DNA of 64,000 nt, from the NCBI GenBank assembly GCA_020721005.1, contig DYNP01000007.1:124001-188000 (forward strand), in the 5' to 3' direction. Origin of the DNA: Thiomargarita sp. (lineage in GTDB: Bacteria; Pseudomonadota; Gammaproteobacteria; Beggiatoales; Beggiatoaceae). The position numbers and the translations under genes were made by a program. A model generated the notes under the pieces. That model was given only the letters and a program-made list of their open reading frames with translations. It was not told the origin of the DNA and did no database searches. Positions 18,670 to 29,549 of this stretch are shown here, piece by piece (the stretch's first letter is position 1; each line of letters begins with the position of its first letter).

Positions 18670-19179
18670 CTATCCTGTAATTTCCACGACGTTCTTACCC
18701 CGCTTGGCAGCGATTTGCTCTGGCGAGGCAATCGCACCCAATCCTTTAAATAAGGCTCGTACCACATTCATGGCATTGGAAGAGCCAATGGACTTCGCTA
18801 ACACATCTCGAATGCCCAACACTTCAAATACAGCCCGCATGGCACCGCCCGCAATAACACCAGTTCCTTCTGAGGCGGGTTGCATATAAATCTTGGCAGC
18901 CCCGTGAATTGCAGTGACCGGATAATATAGAGTAGTTCCATTCAAAGATACGGTAATCATATTTTTGCGTGCACTGTCCATAGCCTTTTGGATGGCTAAA
19001 GGCACTTCTCGGGCCTTACCATACCCAAAACCGACTCGGCCTTTGCCATCTCCAACTACCGTAAGCGCAGTAAAGCTAAAAATGCGTCCACCCTTAACCA
19101 CTTTGGCCACCCGATTCACCGTCACTAACCGTTCCAGCAAATCATCATTTCGAGTTGTACTTATTTCAAAGTTATTCAT
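18670..19179 (-). CDS. rpsE: 30S ribosomal protein S5
   Basis: S5 lies at the mRNA entry channel and affects decoding accuracy. The ~169-residue protein contains [39 protein letters not shown] and [20 protein letters not shown], typical of the double-stranded RNA-binding and ribosomal S5 C-terminal domains. An AGGA element lies 10 nt before ATG 19179. A GTG six bases upstream is also possible. Confidence 0.97.
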   Translation of the reverse strand: MNNFEISTTRNDDLLERLVTVNRVAKVVKGGRIFSFTALTVVGDGKGRVGFGYGKAREVPLAIQKAMDSARKNMITVSLNGTTLYYPVTAIHGAAKIYMQPASEGTGVIAGGAMRAVFEVLGIRDVLAKSIGSSNAMNVVRALFKGLGAIASPEQIAAKRGKNVVEITG

Positions 19180-19191
19180 GCCCACTATTTC

Positions 19192-19545
19192 CTAAAAGGT
19201 CAATCCATTTTCACGAGCCGCTTCTGCCAATGCTTTTACTCGACCATGGTATTTAAAACCCGAACGATCAAAAGCAACTCTTGTCACTCCCACAGACCGG
19301 GCCCGCTCGGCTATCGCCTTTCCCACTAAAGAGGCTGCCTTGACATTGCCTCCATACCCCAATTCGGTTTTAAAAGTTTTATCCAAAGTAGAGGCACTGG
19401 CCAACACCTTAGAGTCTACGGGGGTAATTAATTGTGCATAAATATGACGAGGCGTTTTATGTACCGTCAAACGAACAACCCCGGCATTCTTAATCCTGGC
19501 ACGAGTCAGACGGGCTCGCCGTAACCGCGCTTCCTTCTTTTCCAT
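19192..19545 (-). CDS. rplR: 50S ribosomal protein L18
   Basis: L18 escorts 5S rRNA into the large subunit. Homology starts at [17 protein letters not shown], giving 117 residues, identical to E. coli length. The frame remains open 24 codons further upstream, but an AAGGTGAG element 5 nt before ATG 19545 supports the short form. The 5S-binding core [14 protein letters not shown] and [23 protein letters not shown] are present. Confidence 0.96.
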   Translation of the reverse strand: MEKKEARLRRARLTRARIKNAGVVRLTVHKTPRHIYAQLITPVDSKVLASASTLDKTFKTELGYGGNVKAASLVGKAIAERARSVGVTRVAFDRSGFKYHGRVKALAEAARENGLTF

Positions 19546-19681
19546 ACACTCACCTTTCATTGCAAAATCACGGAGTAATCTACTCTGTACTGAAGAGACA
19601 ATCAGATTTAATCTCACCCTAACCCAAAACTCCTCCCCACAGATTCAAATGAAGTGAGGGCAAAGTTGAGGACTGATGTTA

Positions 19682-20218
19682 TTACTTCTTCTTCTTGGTT
19701 TCCTTTAAAATGATCACTTCATCAGAGTATTTAACCCCCTTGCCTTTGTAGGGCTCAGGGGGCCGAAACTGACGAATATTGGCCGCCACTTGGCCAACCT
19801 GTTGCCTATCAATTCCTTTGATGACAATTTCCGTTTGACTGGGAGTTTCAATAGTGATCCCCTCCGGAATCGCAAAAGTCACCGGATGAGAAAAACCCAA
19901 AGTTAAATTTAAAGTCCTGCCTTGCAGCTGGGCCCGATATCCAACCCCCACCAGTATCAATTTGCGCTCAAAACCCTTTACCAGTCCTTGAACTAAGTTA
20001 TTAATCAACGCCCTTAACGTGCCTGCTAAAGCATCTGCATTGGAAAACTGTTCCTTAGGGGTAAAAGACAACACGCCTCCGTCTATGCTAACTACAACCT
20101 CCTCCCGGACAAACTGGCGCAAACTGCCCTTCGCTGTTTTCAAAGTGAGAAACTGATCTTCTAACAACACCTCCATACCTTTGGGAATGGAAATGGGATT
20201 TTTAGCCACTCTTGACAT
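19682..20218 (-). CDS. rplF: 50S ribosomal protein L6
   Basis: L6 sits near the GTPase-associated centre. The 178-residue protein shows the two related L6 domains, with [17 protein letters not shown] at the start and [19 protein letters not shown] near the end. Length is one residue over E. coli. A 136-nt gap precedes rplR. Confidence 0.97.
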   Translation of the reverse strand: MSRVAKNPISIPKGMEVLLEDQFLTLKTAKGSLRQFVREEVVVSIDGGVLSFTPKEQFSNADALAGTLRALINNLVQGLVKGFERKLILVGVGYRAQLQGRTLNLTLGFSHPVTFAIPEGITIETPSQTEIVIKGIDRQQVGQVAANIRQFRPPEPYKGKGVKYSDEVIILKETKKKK

Positions 20219-20269
20219 AATCTTGATCGCTCAATTAAAAGTAAACAGACTGGTTTCCCATTGCTGGGG

Positions 20270-20662
20270 TTAACTTACGGTACACAACACCTCGCCGCCA
20301 TAGCCAGATGACCGCGCTTGACGATCAGTCATCAAACCCTTAGAAGTGGAAATAATTGCAATTCCCAACCCTCCCATCACCTTGGTCAACTGATCCCGAG
20401 ACTGATAAATGCGCAATCCTGGACGACTGACCCGACTGACTTGCGAAATCACCGGCCTTCCCTCGTAATATTTTAACACAATAGAAAGAGTAGGCTTAAC
20501 CCCCTCCACAAGCTTATAATCAGCAATATACCCCTCTGCCAACAAAATTTGGGCCACTGCCACCTTAATCTTGGCTGACGGCATTGCCACCTGCTGCTTC
20601 TTAGCCGCCTGCCCATTGCGAATACGAGTCAACATATCCGCAATTGTATCCGACATACTCAT
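20270..20662 (-). CDS. rpsH: 30S ribosomal protein S8
   Basis: S8 binds the central domain of 16S rRNA and, in E. coli, represses the spc operon at a site near rplE. The 130-residue protein starts [18 protein letters not shown] and ends [27 protein letters not shown], matching family ends and length. Confidence 0.98.
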   Translation of the reverse strand: MSMSDTIADMLTRIRNGQAAKKQQVAMPSAKIKVAVAQILLAEGYIADYKLVEGVKPTLSIVLKYYEGRPVISQVSRVSRPGLRIYQSRDQLTKVMGGLGIAIISTSKGLMTDRQARSSGYGGEVLCTVS

Positions 20663-20745
20663 GTTCTCAATTCTCCGAATTTTCTAACCTTTCCTATAAC
20701 CCAACTCCTGCATCACCGCCATTTCCCTCGTTTCCAAGGAAAAAA

Positions 20746-21051
20746 TTACCAACTGGCCTTAACCAACCCAGGAATTAACCCTTGCATTGCCACTTCCCGT
20801 AACTTATTACGTCCCAAACCAAACTTGCGATAATAACCATGGGGACGACCGGTCAACTGACAACGGTTACGCAAACGACAAGGATTCGCATTGCGCGGCA
20901 ACTTTTGCAATTGCTGCTGAGCTTGCATTTTCTGCTCAGGATCCAATTTAACACTCAACACCGCAGTCTTCAAAGCAGCTCGCTTTTCGGCATACTTCTT
21001 AACTACAGAACGCCGCTTAACCTCTCGATTGATCATCGACAACTTAGCCAT
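20746..21051 (-). CDS. rpsN: 30S ribosomal protein S14, zinc-independent form
   Basis: S14 assembles late into the small-subunit head. At 101 residues it is the long C- form found in gammaproteobacteria. It has [20 protein letters not shown] at the start and [25 protein letters not shown] near the end. The two pairs of zinc cysteines of the short form are absent. Confidence 0.97.
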   Translation of the reverse strand: MAKLSMINREVKRRSVVKKYAEKRAALKTAVLSVKLDPEQKMQAQQQLQKLPRNANPCRLRNRCQLTGRPHGYYRKFGLGRNKLREVAMQGLIPGLVKASW

Positions 21052-21058
21052 CTTGGTA

Positions 21059-21601
21059 TTAACTCCGCAAAGGAAAATTAAAGGAAGTCAACAAAGCTCG
21101 CCCTTCAGCATCACTTTTTGCCGTGGTAGTGATCACAATATCCATACCTCTAATTGTATCAATTTTATCATAATCAATCTCGGGAAAAATAATCTGTTCC
21201 CGTACTCCTAAACTGTAATTACCCCGCCCATCAAAAGCTTTGGAACTTAAACCCCGAAAATCTCGAATACGAGGAATAGCCACATTGATCAATCGATCCA
21301 AAAACTCATACATTTGGCTACTTCTCAAAGTGACCTTACAGCCCACCGGCCATCCGGCGCGAATCTTAAAATTAGAAATGGACTTACGACTCAAAGTCAC
21401 CACCGGCTTCTGTCCAGCAATCGCCGTCATATCAGCCACTGCCCGCTCAATCACCTTCTTATCCGCAACCGCTTCCCCTACCCCCATGTTCAGGGTAATC
21501 TTCTCAATCTTAGGGACCTGCATGATGCTCTTATAAGCAAACTCTTGTTGCAACCGTTGCACTACAACATCTTTATAATAAGTATACAGCCTTGCCGTCA
21601 T
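21059..21601 (-). CDS. rplE: 50S ribosomal protein L5
   Basis: L5 binds 5S rRNA and forms a bridge to the small-subunit head. The 180-residue protein contains [42 protein letters not shown] and [20 protein letters not shown]. It is 7 nt upstream of rpsN and 12 nt downstream of rplX. Confidence 0.98.
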   Translation of the reverse strand: MTARLYTYYKDVVVQRLQQEFAYKSIMQVPKIEKITLNMGVGEAVADKKVIERAVADMTAIAGQKPVVTLSRKSISNFKIRAGWPVGCKVTLRSSQMYEFLDRLINVAIPRIRDFRGLSSKAFDGRGNYSLGVREQIIFPEIDYDKIDTIRGMDIVITTTAKSDAEGRALLTSFNFPLRS

Positions 21602-21613
21602 ACCTTCATCTCT

Positions 21614-21931
21614 TTAGTTATCAATGATTTCGCCATTCGACTTAAAAAACCGCACTTTCTTGCCGTCAGCCAAGAATCGAAATCCCACTTTATCTGCTTT
21701 CTGCGTCACAGGATTAAACAACGCCACATTGGACACATGGACAAAAGCCTCCCGATCCAAAATTCCGCCCGGTTTTCCCTGCAAAGGATTGCCACGCATG
21801 TGGCGCTTCACCATATTCACACTCTCCACCAAAACCCGTTGATCACCTTCCAAACGAAGCACTTTGCCTCGTTTACCTCGATCTTTACCTGTAACCACAA
21901 TAACTTCATCACCCTTTCTAATTCTCTTCAT
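21614..21931 (-). CDS. rplX: 50S ribosomal protein L24
   Basis: L24 is an assembly initiator at the exit of the nascent-chain tunnel. The 105-residue protein opens with the KOW motif ([24 protein letters not shown]). It contains [20 protein letters not shown] and a degenerate basic end. Length equals E. coli plus one. Confidence 0.97.
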   Translation of the reverse strand: MKRIRKGDEVIVVTGKDRGKRGKVLRLEGDQRVLVESVNMVKRHMRGNPLQGKPGGILDREAFVHVSNVALFNPVTQKADKVGFRFLADGKKVRFFKSNGEIIDN

Positions 21932-21941
21932 CTCATTCCCC

Positions 21942-22307
21942 TCACAAAACCTCTGGCGCCAAAGAAATGATTTTCATATGCTCGCCGCGTAATTCCCGAG
22001 TCACGGGTCCAAAAATACGAGTCCCAATTGGCTGCTTCTGATTGTTCAACAAAACCGCCGCATTTCGATCAAAACGAATCACCGAACCATCGGACCTCCG
22101 AATTCCCTTACGGGTCCGCACAATCACCGCATTATAAACCTCTCCCTTTTTCACCTTACCGCGGGGAATGGCCTCTTTAATACTCACCTTAATGATATCG
22201 CCTATCCCGGCATAACGACGATGTGACCCTCCCAAAACCTTAATACACATTAAACGCCGGGCCCCACTATTGTCCGCAGACTCCAAAGTCGACTGCATTT
22301 GTATCAT
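21942..22307 (-). CDS. rplN: 50S ribosomal protein L14
   Basis: L14 lies at the subunit interface and forms intersubunit bridges. Homology starts at [20 protein letters not shown], and GGGAGAG lies just upstream of ATG 22307. The 16-codon upstream extension of the open frame is therefore rejected. Length is 121 residues. [13 protein letters not shown] and IISLAPEVL close the protein as expected. It begins the spc operon, about 130 nt after rpsQ. Confidence 0.97.
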   Translation of the reverse strand: MIQMQSTLESADNSGARRLMCIKVLGGSHRRYAGIGDIIKVSIKEAIPRGKVKKGEVYNAVIVRTRKGIRRSDGSVIRFDRNAAVLLNNQKQPIGTRIFGPVTRELRGEHMKIISLAPEVL

Positions 22308-22440
22308 AACTACTCTCCCAACCAAACTCTGTTGCACAACAAAAACACACCCCACTCTCTCCTATCAAGGAAGGAGTGGAACCCCAAAACTCGGCACCTC
22401 TCAATCTTGGTTTATTAATTATACCTCAAAAACTCGGGAA

Positions 22441-22722
22441 CTAACTTAACTCCTCCGAACGAGATACTATTTTGTGGAGCCGCCAAGCCTTAGTCTTAGA
22501 AAGAGGACGACACTCTTCGATCATGACCCAGTCATTAGCCCGGCATTGATTACTTTCATCGTGGGCATGTAACTTAGTGGAACGCCGGATATATTTCCCA
22601 TATTTGGGATGTTTAACTTTACGTTCAATGAGTACGGTAATTGTCTTATCCATTTTGGCGCTTAAGACCCGCCCCGTAAGAGTGCGTACGACCTTAGAGG
22701 TATCTTGAGGTTGCTCAGTCAT
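22441..22722 (-). CDS. rpsQ: 30S ribosomal protein S17
   Basis: S17 binds the 5' domain of 16S rRNA. The 93-residue protein shows [31 protein letters not shown] and [21 protein letters not shown] in pattern. The N-terminus is about eight residues longer than E. coli. Its start overlaps the rpmC stop by 4 nt, so the genes are coupled. Confidence 0.97.
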   Translation of the reverse strand: MTEQPQDTSKVVRTLTGRVLSAKMDKTITVLIERKVKHPKYGKYIRRSTKLHAHDESNQCRANDWVMIEECRPLSKTKAWRLHKIVSRSEELS

Positions 22723-22919
22723 GAAGTCTGCCTCTTCCTTTCATTAAGTATAGTCTTGATCCGGGCAACGGATCGTTTAATAACCTTAAGACGATTGGGC
22801 TGTCTCAATTGCTGATTTGCCCGTTCGATGCGCAGATCAAAATGCTCTCGCATCAACGTCAGTATTTCCTGCTGCAACTCCACCTCTGTCTTGGTGCGCA
22901 AATCCTTAGTTTTCATCAT
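22719..22919 (-). CDS. rpmC: 50S ribosomal protein L29
   Basis: L29 is a small helical protein near the tunnel exit. The 66-residue sequence has [18 protein letters not shown] and [23 protein letters not shown], typical of the family. It overlaps rplP upstream and rpsQ downstream by 4 nt each, indicating tight translational coupling. Confidence 0.96.
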   Translation of the reverse strand: MMKTKDLRTKTEVELQQEILTLMREHFDLRIERANQQLRQPNRLKVIKRSVARIKTILNERKRQTS

Positions 22920-23329
22920 AATACCACTCGACTCACAAAGGCAGTGGGCACTGAAAGTTTAGCACCCGCCAAATGTAGGGCTTCCCGAGCAATGTCCTCA
23001 GAAACGCCGGCAATTTCATATAATACCTTACCTGGTTGCACCAATGCAACCCAATATTCGACATTCCCTTTCCCCTTGCCCATTCTAACTTCCAAAGGCT
23101 TTTTAGTAATAGGTTTGTCAGGAAAAACCCGAATCCAAACTTTGCCGCCTCGTTTAACATAACGAGTGATGGTACGTCTCGCCGATTCAATTTGTCGGGA
23201 AGTGATGCGGCCCCTATCCATAGCCTTGAGTCCATACTCCCCGAAACTGACTTTATTACCCCGTCCCGCAACACCGCGATTACGTCCCTTCATCTGTTTC
23301 TTGAAACGAGTACGGTTTGGTTGTAACAT
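22916..23329 (-). CDS. rplP: 50S ribosomal protein L16
   Basis: L16 lies at the A-site side of the large subunit. The family start is [19 protein letters not shown] (ATG 23329), two codons inside the longest frame. [35 protein letters not shown] in pattern and 137 residues are normal. Confidence 0.97.
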   Translation of the reverse strand: MLQPNRTRFKKQMKGRNRGVAGRGNKVSFGEYGLKAMDRGRITSRQIESARRTITRYVKRGGKVWIRVFPDKPITKKPLEVRMGKGKGNVEYWVALVQPGKVLYEIAGVSEDIAREALHLAGAKLSVPTAFVSRVVL

Positions 23330-23383
23330 GTTCAACTCCTCAAAAAAATAGTGACTTCATCCCAAGTCAATTGGGCCACCGAA

Positions 23384-24049
23384 CTACTTGGAAGCTTCCA
23401 CTGACTCCGGAAGGGGCTGCTTACCCAAAATCTCACCCTTGAATATCCAAACTTTGACCCCAATGACGCCATAAGTGGTGAAAGCTTCTGCAAAACCGTA
23501 ATCAATATTGGCACGCAGAGTGTGTAAAGGCACGCGCCCTTCTCGATACCACTCCATACGAGCAATTTCAGCCCCATTTAAACGTCCACTGACGTTGATC
23601 CGAATACCCTGAGCACCCAATCGCATCGCATTGCCCACCGCACGCTTCATAGCGCGCCGAAACATAATCCGCTTTTCCAATTGCTGAGCAATACTGACCG
23701 CGACCAAATAGCCATCGATCTCAGGTTTCCGAATTTCCTCGACACTGATATGCACGGGCACTCCCATCATCTGGGACACCTCTTTCCGCAACGCATCGAT
23801 ATCCTCTCCCTTCTTGCCAATGACAATACCCGGTCGAGCAGTATGAATGGTGATGCGGGCATTGCGAGCCGGTCTTTCGATCCGCACTTCACTCACGGAA
23901 GCTTGCGCCAATTTCTTCTGTATGAAACGACGCACTTTCAAATCATTGTTCAAATAGTTCGCAAAATCCTTCGTACCTGCATACCACTTAGACGACCACT
24001 CTTTGACTATGCCTAAGCGTATGCCGATGGGATGTACCTTTTGACCCAT
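23384..24049 (-). CDS. rpsC: 30S ribosomal protein S3
   Basis: S3 forms part of the mRNA entry helicase. The 221-residue protein starts [18 protein letters not shown]. It carries a KH domain ([18 protein letters not shown], ~60-78) and the C-terminal domain with [26 protein letters not shown] in pattern. It is slightly shorter than E. coli (233) at the acidic C-terminal tail. Confidence 0.98.
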   Translation of the reverse strand: MGQKVHPIGIRLGIVKEWSSKWYAGTKDFANYLNNDLKVRRFIQKKLAQASVSEVRIERPARNARITIHTARPGIVIGKKGEDIDALRKEVSQMMGVPVHISVEEIRKPEIDGYLVAVSIAQQLEKRIMFRRAMKRAVGNAMRLGAQGIRINVSGRLNGAEIARMEWYREGRVPLHTLRANIDYGFAEAFTTYGVIGVKVWIFKGEILGKQPLPESVEASK

Positions 24050-24057
24050 ACCAACTC

Positions 24058-24390
24058 CTAACGGTCCGCAACCGTGACTACAATATGACTGGTTCGTTTA
24101 AGAACTCGATTCCCACGACCCTTCGCTCGGGCCCGCATTCTCTTCATAGTCGGACCTTCACCAACATAGATCTCCGACACTCGCAATTCATCGACATCCG
24201 CCCCTTCATTATGCTCTGCATTGGATAGAGCGGAATCTAAAGCCTTTTTGACCAAGCCGGCAGCCTTCTTATTGCTGTATTTAAGCACATTCAACGCTTG
24301 CTCCACCGGCAATCCTCGAATTAAATCGGCGACTAACCGGCACTTCTGCGCCGAAACAGGCGCATAACGATACTCACTGTATGCTTCCAT
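24058..24390 (-). CDS. rplV: 50S ribosomal protein L22
   Basis: L22 lines the nascent-chain tunnel with an extended loop. The 110-residue protein has [27 protein letters not shown] in pattern and the loop end [27 protein letters not shown] in pattern. It abuts rpsS directly and precedes rpsC by 8 nt. Confidence 0.98.
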   Translation of the reverse strand: MEAYSEYRYAPVSAQKCRLVADLIRGLPVEQALNVLKYSNKKAAGLVKKALDSALSNAEHNEGADVDELRVSEIYVGEGPTMKRMRARAKGRGNRVLKRTSHIVVTVADR

Positions 24391-24666
24391 TTACTTCTTA
24401 ACCTTCTTGTCTGCAGCGTGGCCCCGGAAAGTTCGCGTCAACGCAAATTCACCCAACTTGTGGCCCACCATATTTTCTGTCACATAAATTGGCACGTGCT
24501 GTTTTCCATTGTGCACCGCAATCGTCAATCCCACCATCTCCGGAATCACCATGGACCGGCGAGACCAAGTCTTAATAGGACGCTTGCTGTGGGTAGCCAC
24601 CGCCTCATCGACCTTTTTCAAAAGGTGTAAATCAATAAATGGTCCCTTCTTAACTGAACGTGGCAT
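24391..24666 (-). CDS. rpsS: 30S ribosomal protein S19
   Basis: S19 lies in the head near the A-site. The 91-residue protein starts [19 protein letters not shown] and contains [25 protein letters not shown] in pattern, with family-normal length. Confidence 0.98.
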   Translation of the reverse strand: MPRSVKKGPFIDLHLLKKVDEAVATHSKRPIKTWSRRSMVIPEMVGLTIAVHNGKQHVPIYVTENMVGHKLGEFALTRTFRGHAADKKVKK

Positions 24667-24671
24667 GTCTA

Positions 24672-25496
24672 TTACCTCGCACGACGATTAACTATCATCT
24701 GGTTAGTCCGCTTATTATGACGGGTCTTAGCCCCTTTAGTAGGAAATCCCCAAGGACTCACAGGGTGACGACCTCCAGAAGTCCGTCCTTCTCCACCACC
24801 ATGAGGATGATCCACTGGGTTCATAGCTACTCCTCTCACTGTAGGACGAATTCCTCGCCAACGACTGGCACCGGCTTTACCCAAAGACACCAAATTGTGC
24901 TCCAAATTACCCACTTCCCCTATGGTAGCTCTACAGTCGGCAAATACCTTACGAACTTCACTAGAACGCAAACGCAGGGTTACATACTGTCCTTCTCGTG
25001 CCACCAACTGAGCTGCAGCCCCTGCACTTCTGGCGATTTGTCCCCCTTTTCCAGGTTTCAACTCCACACAGTGAACTACACTGCCGACTGGCACATGTCG
25101 CAGAGGCATACAATTACCGACCTTGATCGGAGGTTGGTTACCCGATAACACCAGATCACCGACCTTCAATTGGTTGGGGGCTAAGATATACCGCCTTTCT
25201 CCATCTGCGTATAAAATTAGAGCCAAATGGGCACTGCGATTTGGATCGTACTCCAACCTTTCCACCTTACCAGGGATATTATCCTTATCTCGTTTAAAAT
25301 CAACCACTCGATAATGCTGCTTATGACCACCGCCTTGATGCCGAACGGTCACTCGACCTTCATTATTGCGCCCTCCTCGTCTGGACTTTTTCTCCAACAA
25401 AGGGGCATAAGGTCTGCCTTTATACAACTCAGGCGTCTTTACACTCACGACAAAACGCCTACCTGCTGAGGTAGGCTTTGCTTTCACTAATGCCAT
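24672..25496 (-). CDS. rplB: 50S ribosomal protein L2
   Basis: L2 is needed for subunit association and for the peptidyl-transferase centre. The frame opens at 25523, but homology begins at [14 protein letters not shown] (ATG 25496), giving 274 residues against 273 in E. coli. The central [19 protein letters not shown] and the C-terminal [18 protein letters not shown], which includes the conserved functional histidine, are present. Confidence 0.97.
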   Translation of the reverse strand: MALVKAKPTSAGRRFVVSVKTPELYKGRPYAPLLEKKSRRGGRNNEGRVTVRHQGGGHKQHYRVVDFKRDKDNIPGKVERLEYDPNRSAHLALILYADGERRYILAPNQLKVGDLVLSGNQPPIKVGNCMPLRHVPVGSVVHCVELKPGKGGQIARSAGAAAQLVAREGQYVTLRLRSSEVRKVFADCRATIGEVGNLEHNLVSLGKAGASRWRGIRPTVRGVAMNPVDHPHGGGEGRTSGGRHPVSPWGFPTKGAKTRHNKRTNQMIVNRRAR

Positions 25497-25592
25497 AATC
25501 CCATTCCCATTAAGACTAGCCACCCCTAATAACCTTACTTATCTGTCAAGGGCAACCCGTCCCTAATCACTAAAACAAACGAGCAATTCTAT

Positions 25593-25886
25593 CTATTGAC
25601 GATTAAAATGAATATCTTGCCCAGCAGCCAAACTTACATACGCCTTTTTCCAATCAGAACGTCTTCCACGAACCCGACCAAAATTCTTGCGTTTACCCTT
25701 AACCCAACTCACTTGCACACCAGTGACTGTTACTTTAAACAAGTACTCAATCGCCTGTTTAATCTCCGATTTAGAAGAATCTGCTGCCACTTCAAAGGCA
25801 AACTGACGATATTTCTCAGCCACTCGAGTTGATTTTTCAGACACCAATGGCGCTACAATGACCTTAAACAAACGTTCTGGGTTCAT
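25593..25886 (-). CDS. rplW: 50S ribosomal protein L23
   Basis: L23 is the docking site for trigger factor and SRP at the tunnel exit. The 97-residue protein starts MNPERLFKVIVAPLVSEKST and has KVTGVQVSWVKGKRKNFGR-like sequence in the extended loop. It overlaps the rplD stop by 4 nt. Confidence 0.96.
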   Translation of the reverse strand: MNPERLFKVIVAPLVSEKSTRVAEKYRQFAFEVAADSSKSEIKQAIEYLFKVTVTGVQVSWVKGKRKNFGRVRGRRSDWKKAYVSLAAGQDIHFNRQ

Positions 25887-26500
25887 GCCAATCGTTCCTC
25901 TAACTTACGTAAAGCTGCTACCGTTATAATCACCCTCTCAAACCGCACCAAACTGACTGGATCCAAAGACTTCTCTTCCAGCACCTCCACCTTGTAGACA
26001 TTACGAGCAGACAAAGCCAATTCCTTGGACAAAGTCTCCACCACAATCAACAATGAAGGGGCTTCAAAAGGCTGTAACTGGGCCAACAAATCTTTGGTTT
26101 TTGGAGTAGTAACAACAAAATCCTCGACGACCACCAACCGCTCCTGTCGAGTAAGTTCCGAAAGTAGGGAACGCAAGGCCTCCCTATACATCTTCTTATT
26201 GACCTTTTGAGAAAAATCGGCGGTCTGGGCTGGAAAAATAACCCCGCCTCCTCGCCACAGCGGACTGCGAATACTGCCTGCCCGAGCTCGGCCTGTACCT
26301 TTCTGTCGCCAGGGCTTAATACCGCCTCCACTGACCTGAGCTCGATTCTTTTGAGCCCGAGTGCCGGAGCGACCACCAGCCAAGTAGGCAGTGATAACCT
26401 GATGAATCAAGGGTTCCTTAAAAGGTTTTGCGAATACTTCATCTAAGACTTCAATGAGGGCAGAAGATTGAGCAGCCATAGATTGTAATTTTAATTGCAT
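25883..26500 (-). CDS. rplD: 50S ribosomal protein L4
   Basis: L4 lines the tunnel constriction and is the autogenous S10-operon regulator in E. coli. The tunnel loop GTRAQKNRAQVSGGGIKPWRQKGTGRARAGSIRSP in pattern is intact. The longest frame starts at 26524, but there the purine-rich block is directly against the ATG. ATG 26500 (MQLKLQSMAAQ) gives 205 residues, closer to the family (201 in E. coli), and is preferred. Confidence 0.95.
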   Translation of the reverse strand: MQLKLQSMAAQSSALIEVLDEVFAKPFKEPLIHQVITAYLAGGRSGTRAQKNRAQVSGGGIKPWRQKGTGRARAGSIRSPLWRGGGVIFPAQTADFSQKVNKKMYREALRSLLSELTRQERLVVVEDFVVTTPKTKDLLAQLQPFEAPSLLIVVETLSKELALSARNVYKVEVLEEKSLDPVSLVRFERVIITVAALRKLEERLA

Positions 26501-26602
26501 GGTTAATTTTCCAAATATCAACATCCCTCCCCCTAACAGCGGGAAGAATTAAGGAAAGTGGAGGTTCACTGTTCCTGGTTGAGAGAATACCTCATCCTTA
26601 AA

Positions 26603-27271
26603 TTATGATTGAGACGGAGGAGTGAAAGGGGCTTTAACGGCTGGATGGAGTACCACAATCCCTCCAGTAGCGCCTGGAACGGCTCCTTTAATGAGCAATA
26701 AACCGCGTTGAGTATCCACTGCGGCGACTTCGAGATTCTGGATGGTTCGACGCACATCCCCTAAATGCCCAGCCATACGTTTGCCCTTAAATACTCGACC
26801 TGGAGTTTGATTCTGTCCAATAGACCCTGGCGCCCGATGAGACAGTGAGTTGCCATGGGTGGCATCCTGAGTACTGAAATGATAACGTTTAATAACTCCA
26901 GCAAAACCTTTGCCCTTTGTATCCCCAGTGACGTCAACCTGTTGTCCGGTGGCAAAAATTTCGTCGGCCTTAAGCTCCTGCCCAACCTGCCATTGAGACT
27001 CTTCTTCAACAGAGTCCAAACGAAATTCACAGAATCCGCGAGCAGGTTCGATACCGGCTTTAGATAAATGTCCTGCTACGGGTTTATTGACCCTAGAGGC
27101 GGGACGTTGTCCATAGGCAACTTGAATGGCCGAATACCCGTCTCGCTGACAAGTCTTGAGTTGAGAAACGCGATTGGCGAGAACCTCTAAAACAGTGACG
27201 GGCACCGACAGCCCTTCTGGTGTAAACAGCCGGGTCATGCCCCGTTTTTGAGCGACTATGCCAATGGCCAT
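26603..27271 (-). CDS. rplC: 50S ribosomal protein L3
   Basis: L3 reaches into the peptidyl-transferase centre and is an early assembly protein. The 222-residue protein starts [20 protein letters not shown]. It contains [49 protein letters not shown] in pattern, which includes the conserved glutamine (GQNQTPG) that is methylated in E. coli. It is about 13 residues longer than E. coli. Confidence 0.97.
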   Translation of the reverse strand: MAIGIVAQKRGMTRLFTPEGLSVPVTVLEVLANRVSQLKTCQRDGYSAIQVAYGQRPASRVNKPVAGHLSKAGIEPARGFCEFRLDSVEEESQWQVGQELKADEIFATGQQVDVTGDTKGKGFAGVIKRYHFSTQDATHGNSLSHRAPGSIGQNQTPGRVFKGKRMAGHLGDVRRTIQNLEVAAVDTQRGLLLIKGAVPGATGGIVVLHPAVKAPFTPPSQS

Positions 27272-27305
27272 GATATTTTCCTCATTGAGGTGCTCCTGCT
27301 GATGC

Positions 27306-27617
27306 TTAGTTGAGTTTGATCTGCACGTCGACTCCGGCAGCCAAATCCAGCTTCATGAGGGAGTCAACGGTTTTGTCAGTGGGATCGATAATGTCAAGCA
27401 AGCGTTTGTGAGTACGTATTTCATACTGATCACGAGCGTCTTTATCGACATGAGGGGAAACCAACACAGTAAACCGCTCCTTCTTGGTCGGCAAAGGAAT
27501 AGGTCCCCGTAACTGAGCTCCGGTGCGCCGAGCAGTCTCAACAATTTCTCGAGCGGATTGGTCTATAAGACGGTGATCAAAGGCTTTTAGTCGGATACGT
27601 ATCCTTTGGTTAGCCAT
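27306..27617 (-). CDS. rpsJ: 30S ribosomal protein S10
   Basis: S10 lies in the head and also acts as NusE in antitermination. The 103-residue protein starts [19 protein letters not shown] and has [22 protein letters not shown], typical of the family at exactly the E. coli length. It opens the S10 operon, 252 nt after tuf. Confidence 0.98.
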   Translation of the reverse strand: MANQRIRIRLKAFDHRLIDQSAREIVETARRTGAQLRGPIPLPTKKERFTVLVSPHVDKDARDQYEIRTHKRLLDIIDPTDKTVDSLMKLDLAAGVDVQIKLN

Positions 27618-27754
27618 ATTGTGGGTTCACTTGTATAGTAGTTGTATAAAATAATATGAGTTTTTAAGGGGGAAGTTATTAGATCTTTATGTATAACCAA
27701 CTCTGATCTGAAGAGTCACTCCGCGTAAACTGGCGCATGCCCCTAAGTAACAAA

Positions 27755-27855
27755 CGTAGGGTGCATAAACCAAGTGTCATGCACCTTTTGGCGTCAAATA
27801 CCTTTTAGGGTTAGGTGGATGATGGCACGAAAAAAGTCACCTTATCCACCCTACG
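27755..27855. repeat. Nested palindromic element between tuf and rpsJ
   Basis: Outer arms CGTAGGGTG (27755-27763) and CACCCTACG (27847-27855) enclose an inner hairpin GGTGCAT/ATGCACC. The same GTAGGGT..CCTAC theme appears at ~61.17 kb and in the secY-rpmJ spacer. It resembles a small mobile palindrome lodged between the two genes. It could also act as an operon attenuator, but no minus-strand T-tract follows. Confidence 0.75.
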
Positions 27856-27869
27856 CAATACACACCGGC

Positions 27870-29060
27870 TTATTCAAGTATCTTAGCGACCACACCGGCG
27901 CCAACTGTACGTCCACCTTCACGAATCGCAAATCGCAATCCTTCTGCCATGGCGATGGGGTTGATCAATTTGACGACAATTTTAACATTATCGCCAGGCA
28001 TCACCATTTCCATACCTTCAGGCAGTTCACATGCACCCGTAACATCGGTGGTCCGGAAGTAAAACTGGGGACGGTAGTTATTGAAGAAGGGAGTGTGCCG
28101 ACCGCCTTCTTCCTTACTTAGGACATACACTTCAGCCTCAAAATGGGTGTGAGGAGTGATGGAGCCCGGCTTGGCTAATACTTGACCACGTTCGACATCG
28201 TCGCGCTTGGTGCCTCTCAAGAGAACGCCAATATTGTCACCTGCGACTCCTTCATCTAAGAGTTTGCGGAACATTTCAACGCCCGTACATATGGTTCTGG
28301 ATGTGGGACGAATGCCTACAATCTCAACTTCTTCTCCAACCTTGACTTTGCCACGTTCAACCCGTCCGGTAACCACAGTCCCCCGACCTGAGATTGAGAA
28401 CACGTCCTCAATAGGCATAAGGAAAGCTTGGTCAATATCCCGCTTGGGTTGGGGAATATAACTGTCCATAGCCTCAATCAATCGGTCAATAGAGGCGGTC
28501 CCAATTTCACTGGTATCGCCTTCTAAAGCCTTAAGTGCAGAGCCAATAATGACTGGCGTGTCATCCCCAGGAAATTGGTAGGAGTCGAGCAATTCCCGCA
28601 CTTCCATTTCGACAAGTTCCAACAATTCCTTATCGTCGACCATGTCTGCTTTATTCATATAAACGACAATATAAGGTACCCCAACTTGCCGAGCCAACAA
28701 GATATGTTCACGGGTCTGGGGCATAGGACCGTCTGCAGCGGAAACAACCAAAACCGCGCCGTCCATTTGCGCAGCTCCAGTGATCATGTTCTTGACATAG
28801 TCGGCATGACCTGGACAGTCGACATGGGCATAGTGACGTTCTTTAGATTGGTACTCTACATGGGCGGTAGCTATGGTAATACCCCGCGCCTTTTCTTCTG
28901 GGGCGTTGTCAATCTGATCGTAAGCCCGAAATTCACCCCCATGCTTGGCTGCCATACATTTGGTAATGGCTGCAGTGAGGGTGGTCTTTCCATGATCAAC
29001 GTGCCCGATTGTGCCCACGTTAACGTGGGGCTTATTGCGTTCAAATTTAACTTTAGACAC
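27870..29060 (-). CDS. tuf: Elongation factor Tu, GTG start
   Basis: EF-Tu delivers aminoacyl-tRNA to the ribosome as a GTPase. The family N-terminus [26 protein letters not shown] follows GTG 29060, and GAGG lies 9 nt upstream of it. The 25-codon extension of the open frame to 29135 is therefore rejected. The product is 396 residues. G1 (GHVDHGKT), the switch-I region with RGITI, G3 (DCPGHADY) and G4 (NKADM, where NKCD is commoner) are visible. It lies between fusA and rpsJ. Confidence 0.97.
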   Translation of the reverse strand: MSKVKFERNKPHVNVGTIGHVDHGKTTLTAAITKCMAAKHGGEFRAYDQIDNAPEEKARGITIATAHVEYQSKERHYAHVDCPGHADYVKNMITGAAQMDGAVLVVSAADGPMPQTREHILLARQVGVPYIVVYMNKADMVDDKELLELVEMEVRELLDSYQFPGDDTPVIIGSALKALEGDTSEIGTASIDRLIEAMDSYIPQPKRDIDQAFLMPIEDVFSISGRGTVVTGRVERGKVKVGEEVEIVGIRPTSRTICTGVEMFRKLLDEGVAGDNIGVLLRGTKRDDVERGQVLAKPGSITPHTHFEAEVYVLSKEEGGRHTPFFNNYRPQFYFRTTDVTGACELPEGMEMVMPGDNVKIVVKLINPIAMAEGLRFAIREGGRTVGAGVVAKILE

Positions 29061-29549
29061 TTTTATTATCCTCGGTTCAGTGGTTCCCACTGGGAAATAA
29101 TAACTGGGGAAAAAGTCCTTGGGAGACAGCTCCACAAAAATTTAGTTGTTAATTCAACCCATAGGGTTGATATCATTCGGTAAAGTAATTTATGAGGTAA
29201 AAATACAGCAAACGTAGAGGGCATCCCATGCAGTTTGTTTAAGTTTGGCAGCTACGAGGTAACTGCACCAGTATAGAATTTGCAGGTCCCCCAGTAGGAT
29301 GGACCGACAAGCCTATCAATTGCGCCATTGTTTTGAGTTCAAAGTTGATGAGTAATGTTCCCAATCTTAGGGATATAAGCCCAGTGCCGCCAAACTTAAT
29401 ACCGCCAGTCCGCAATGTTTTATGGTTTCATCCGCGATCGCGAACGATGGATTTGGCAGCCCATCCTACATGTGTCATTCGCGGTTGATGCGCTTTGTCA
29501 GCTCATTTTATAGTCACAATCTTTTGTTTACTACTGAAAAAGCAGAGGA
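29061..29549. other. Long fusA-tuf gap
   Basis: This non-coding stretch of 489 nt lies where most gammaproteobacteria have under 100 nt. It should hold a separate tuf promoter. I see a CCGCGATCGCG palindrome near 29430, and no gene, tRNA or strong terminator. Confidence 0.5.
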
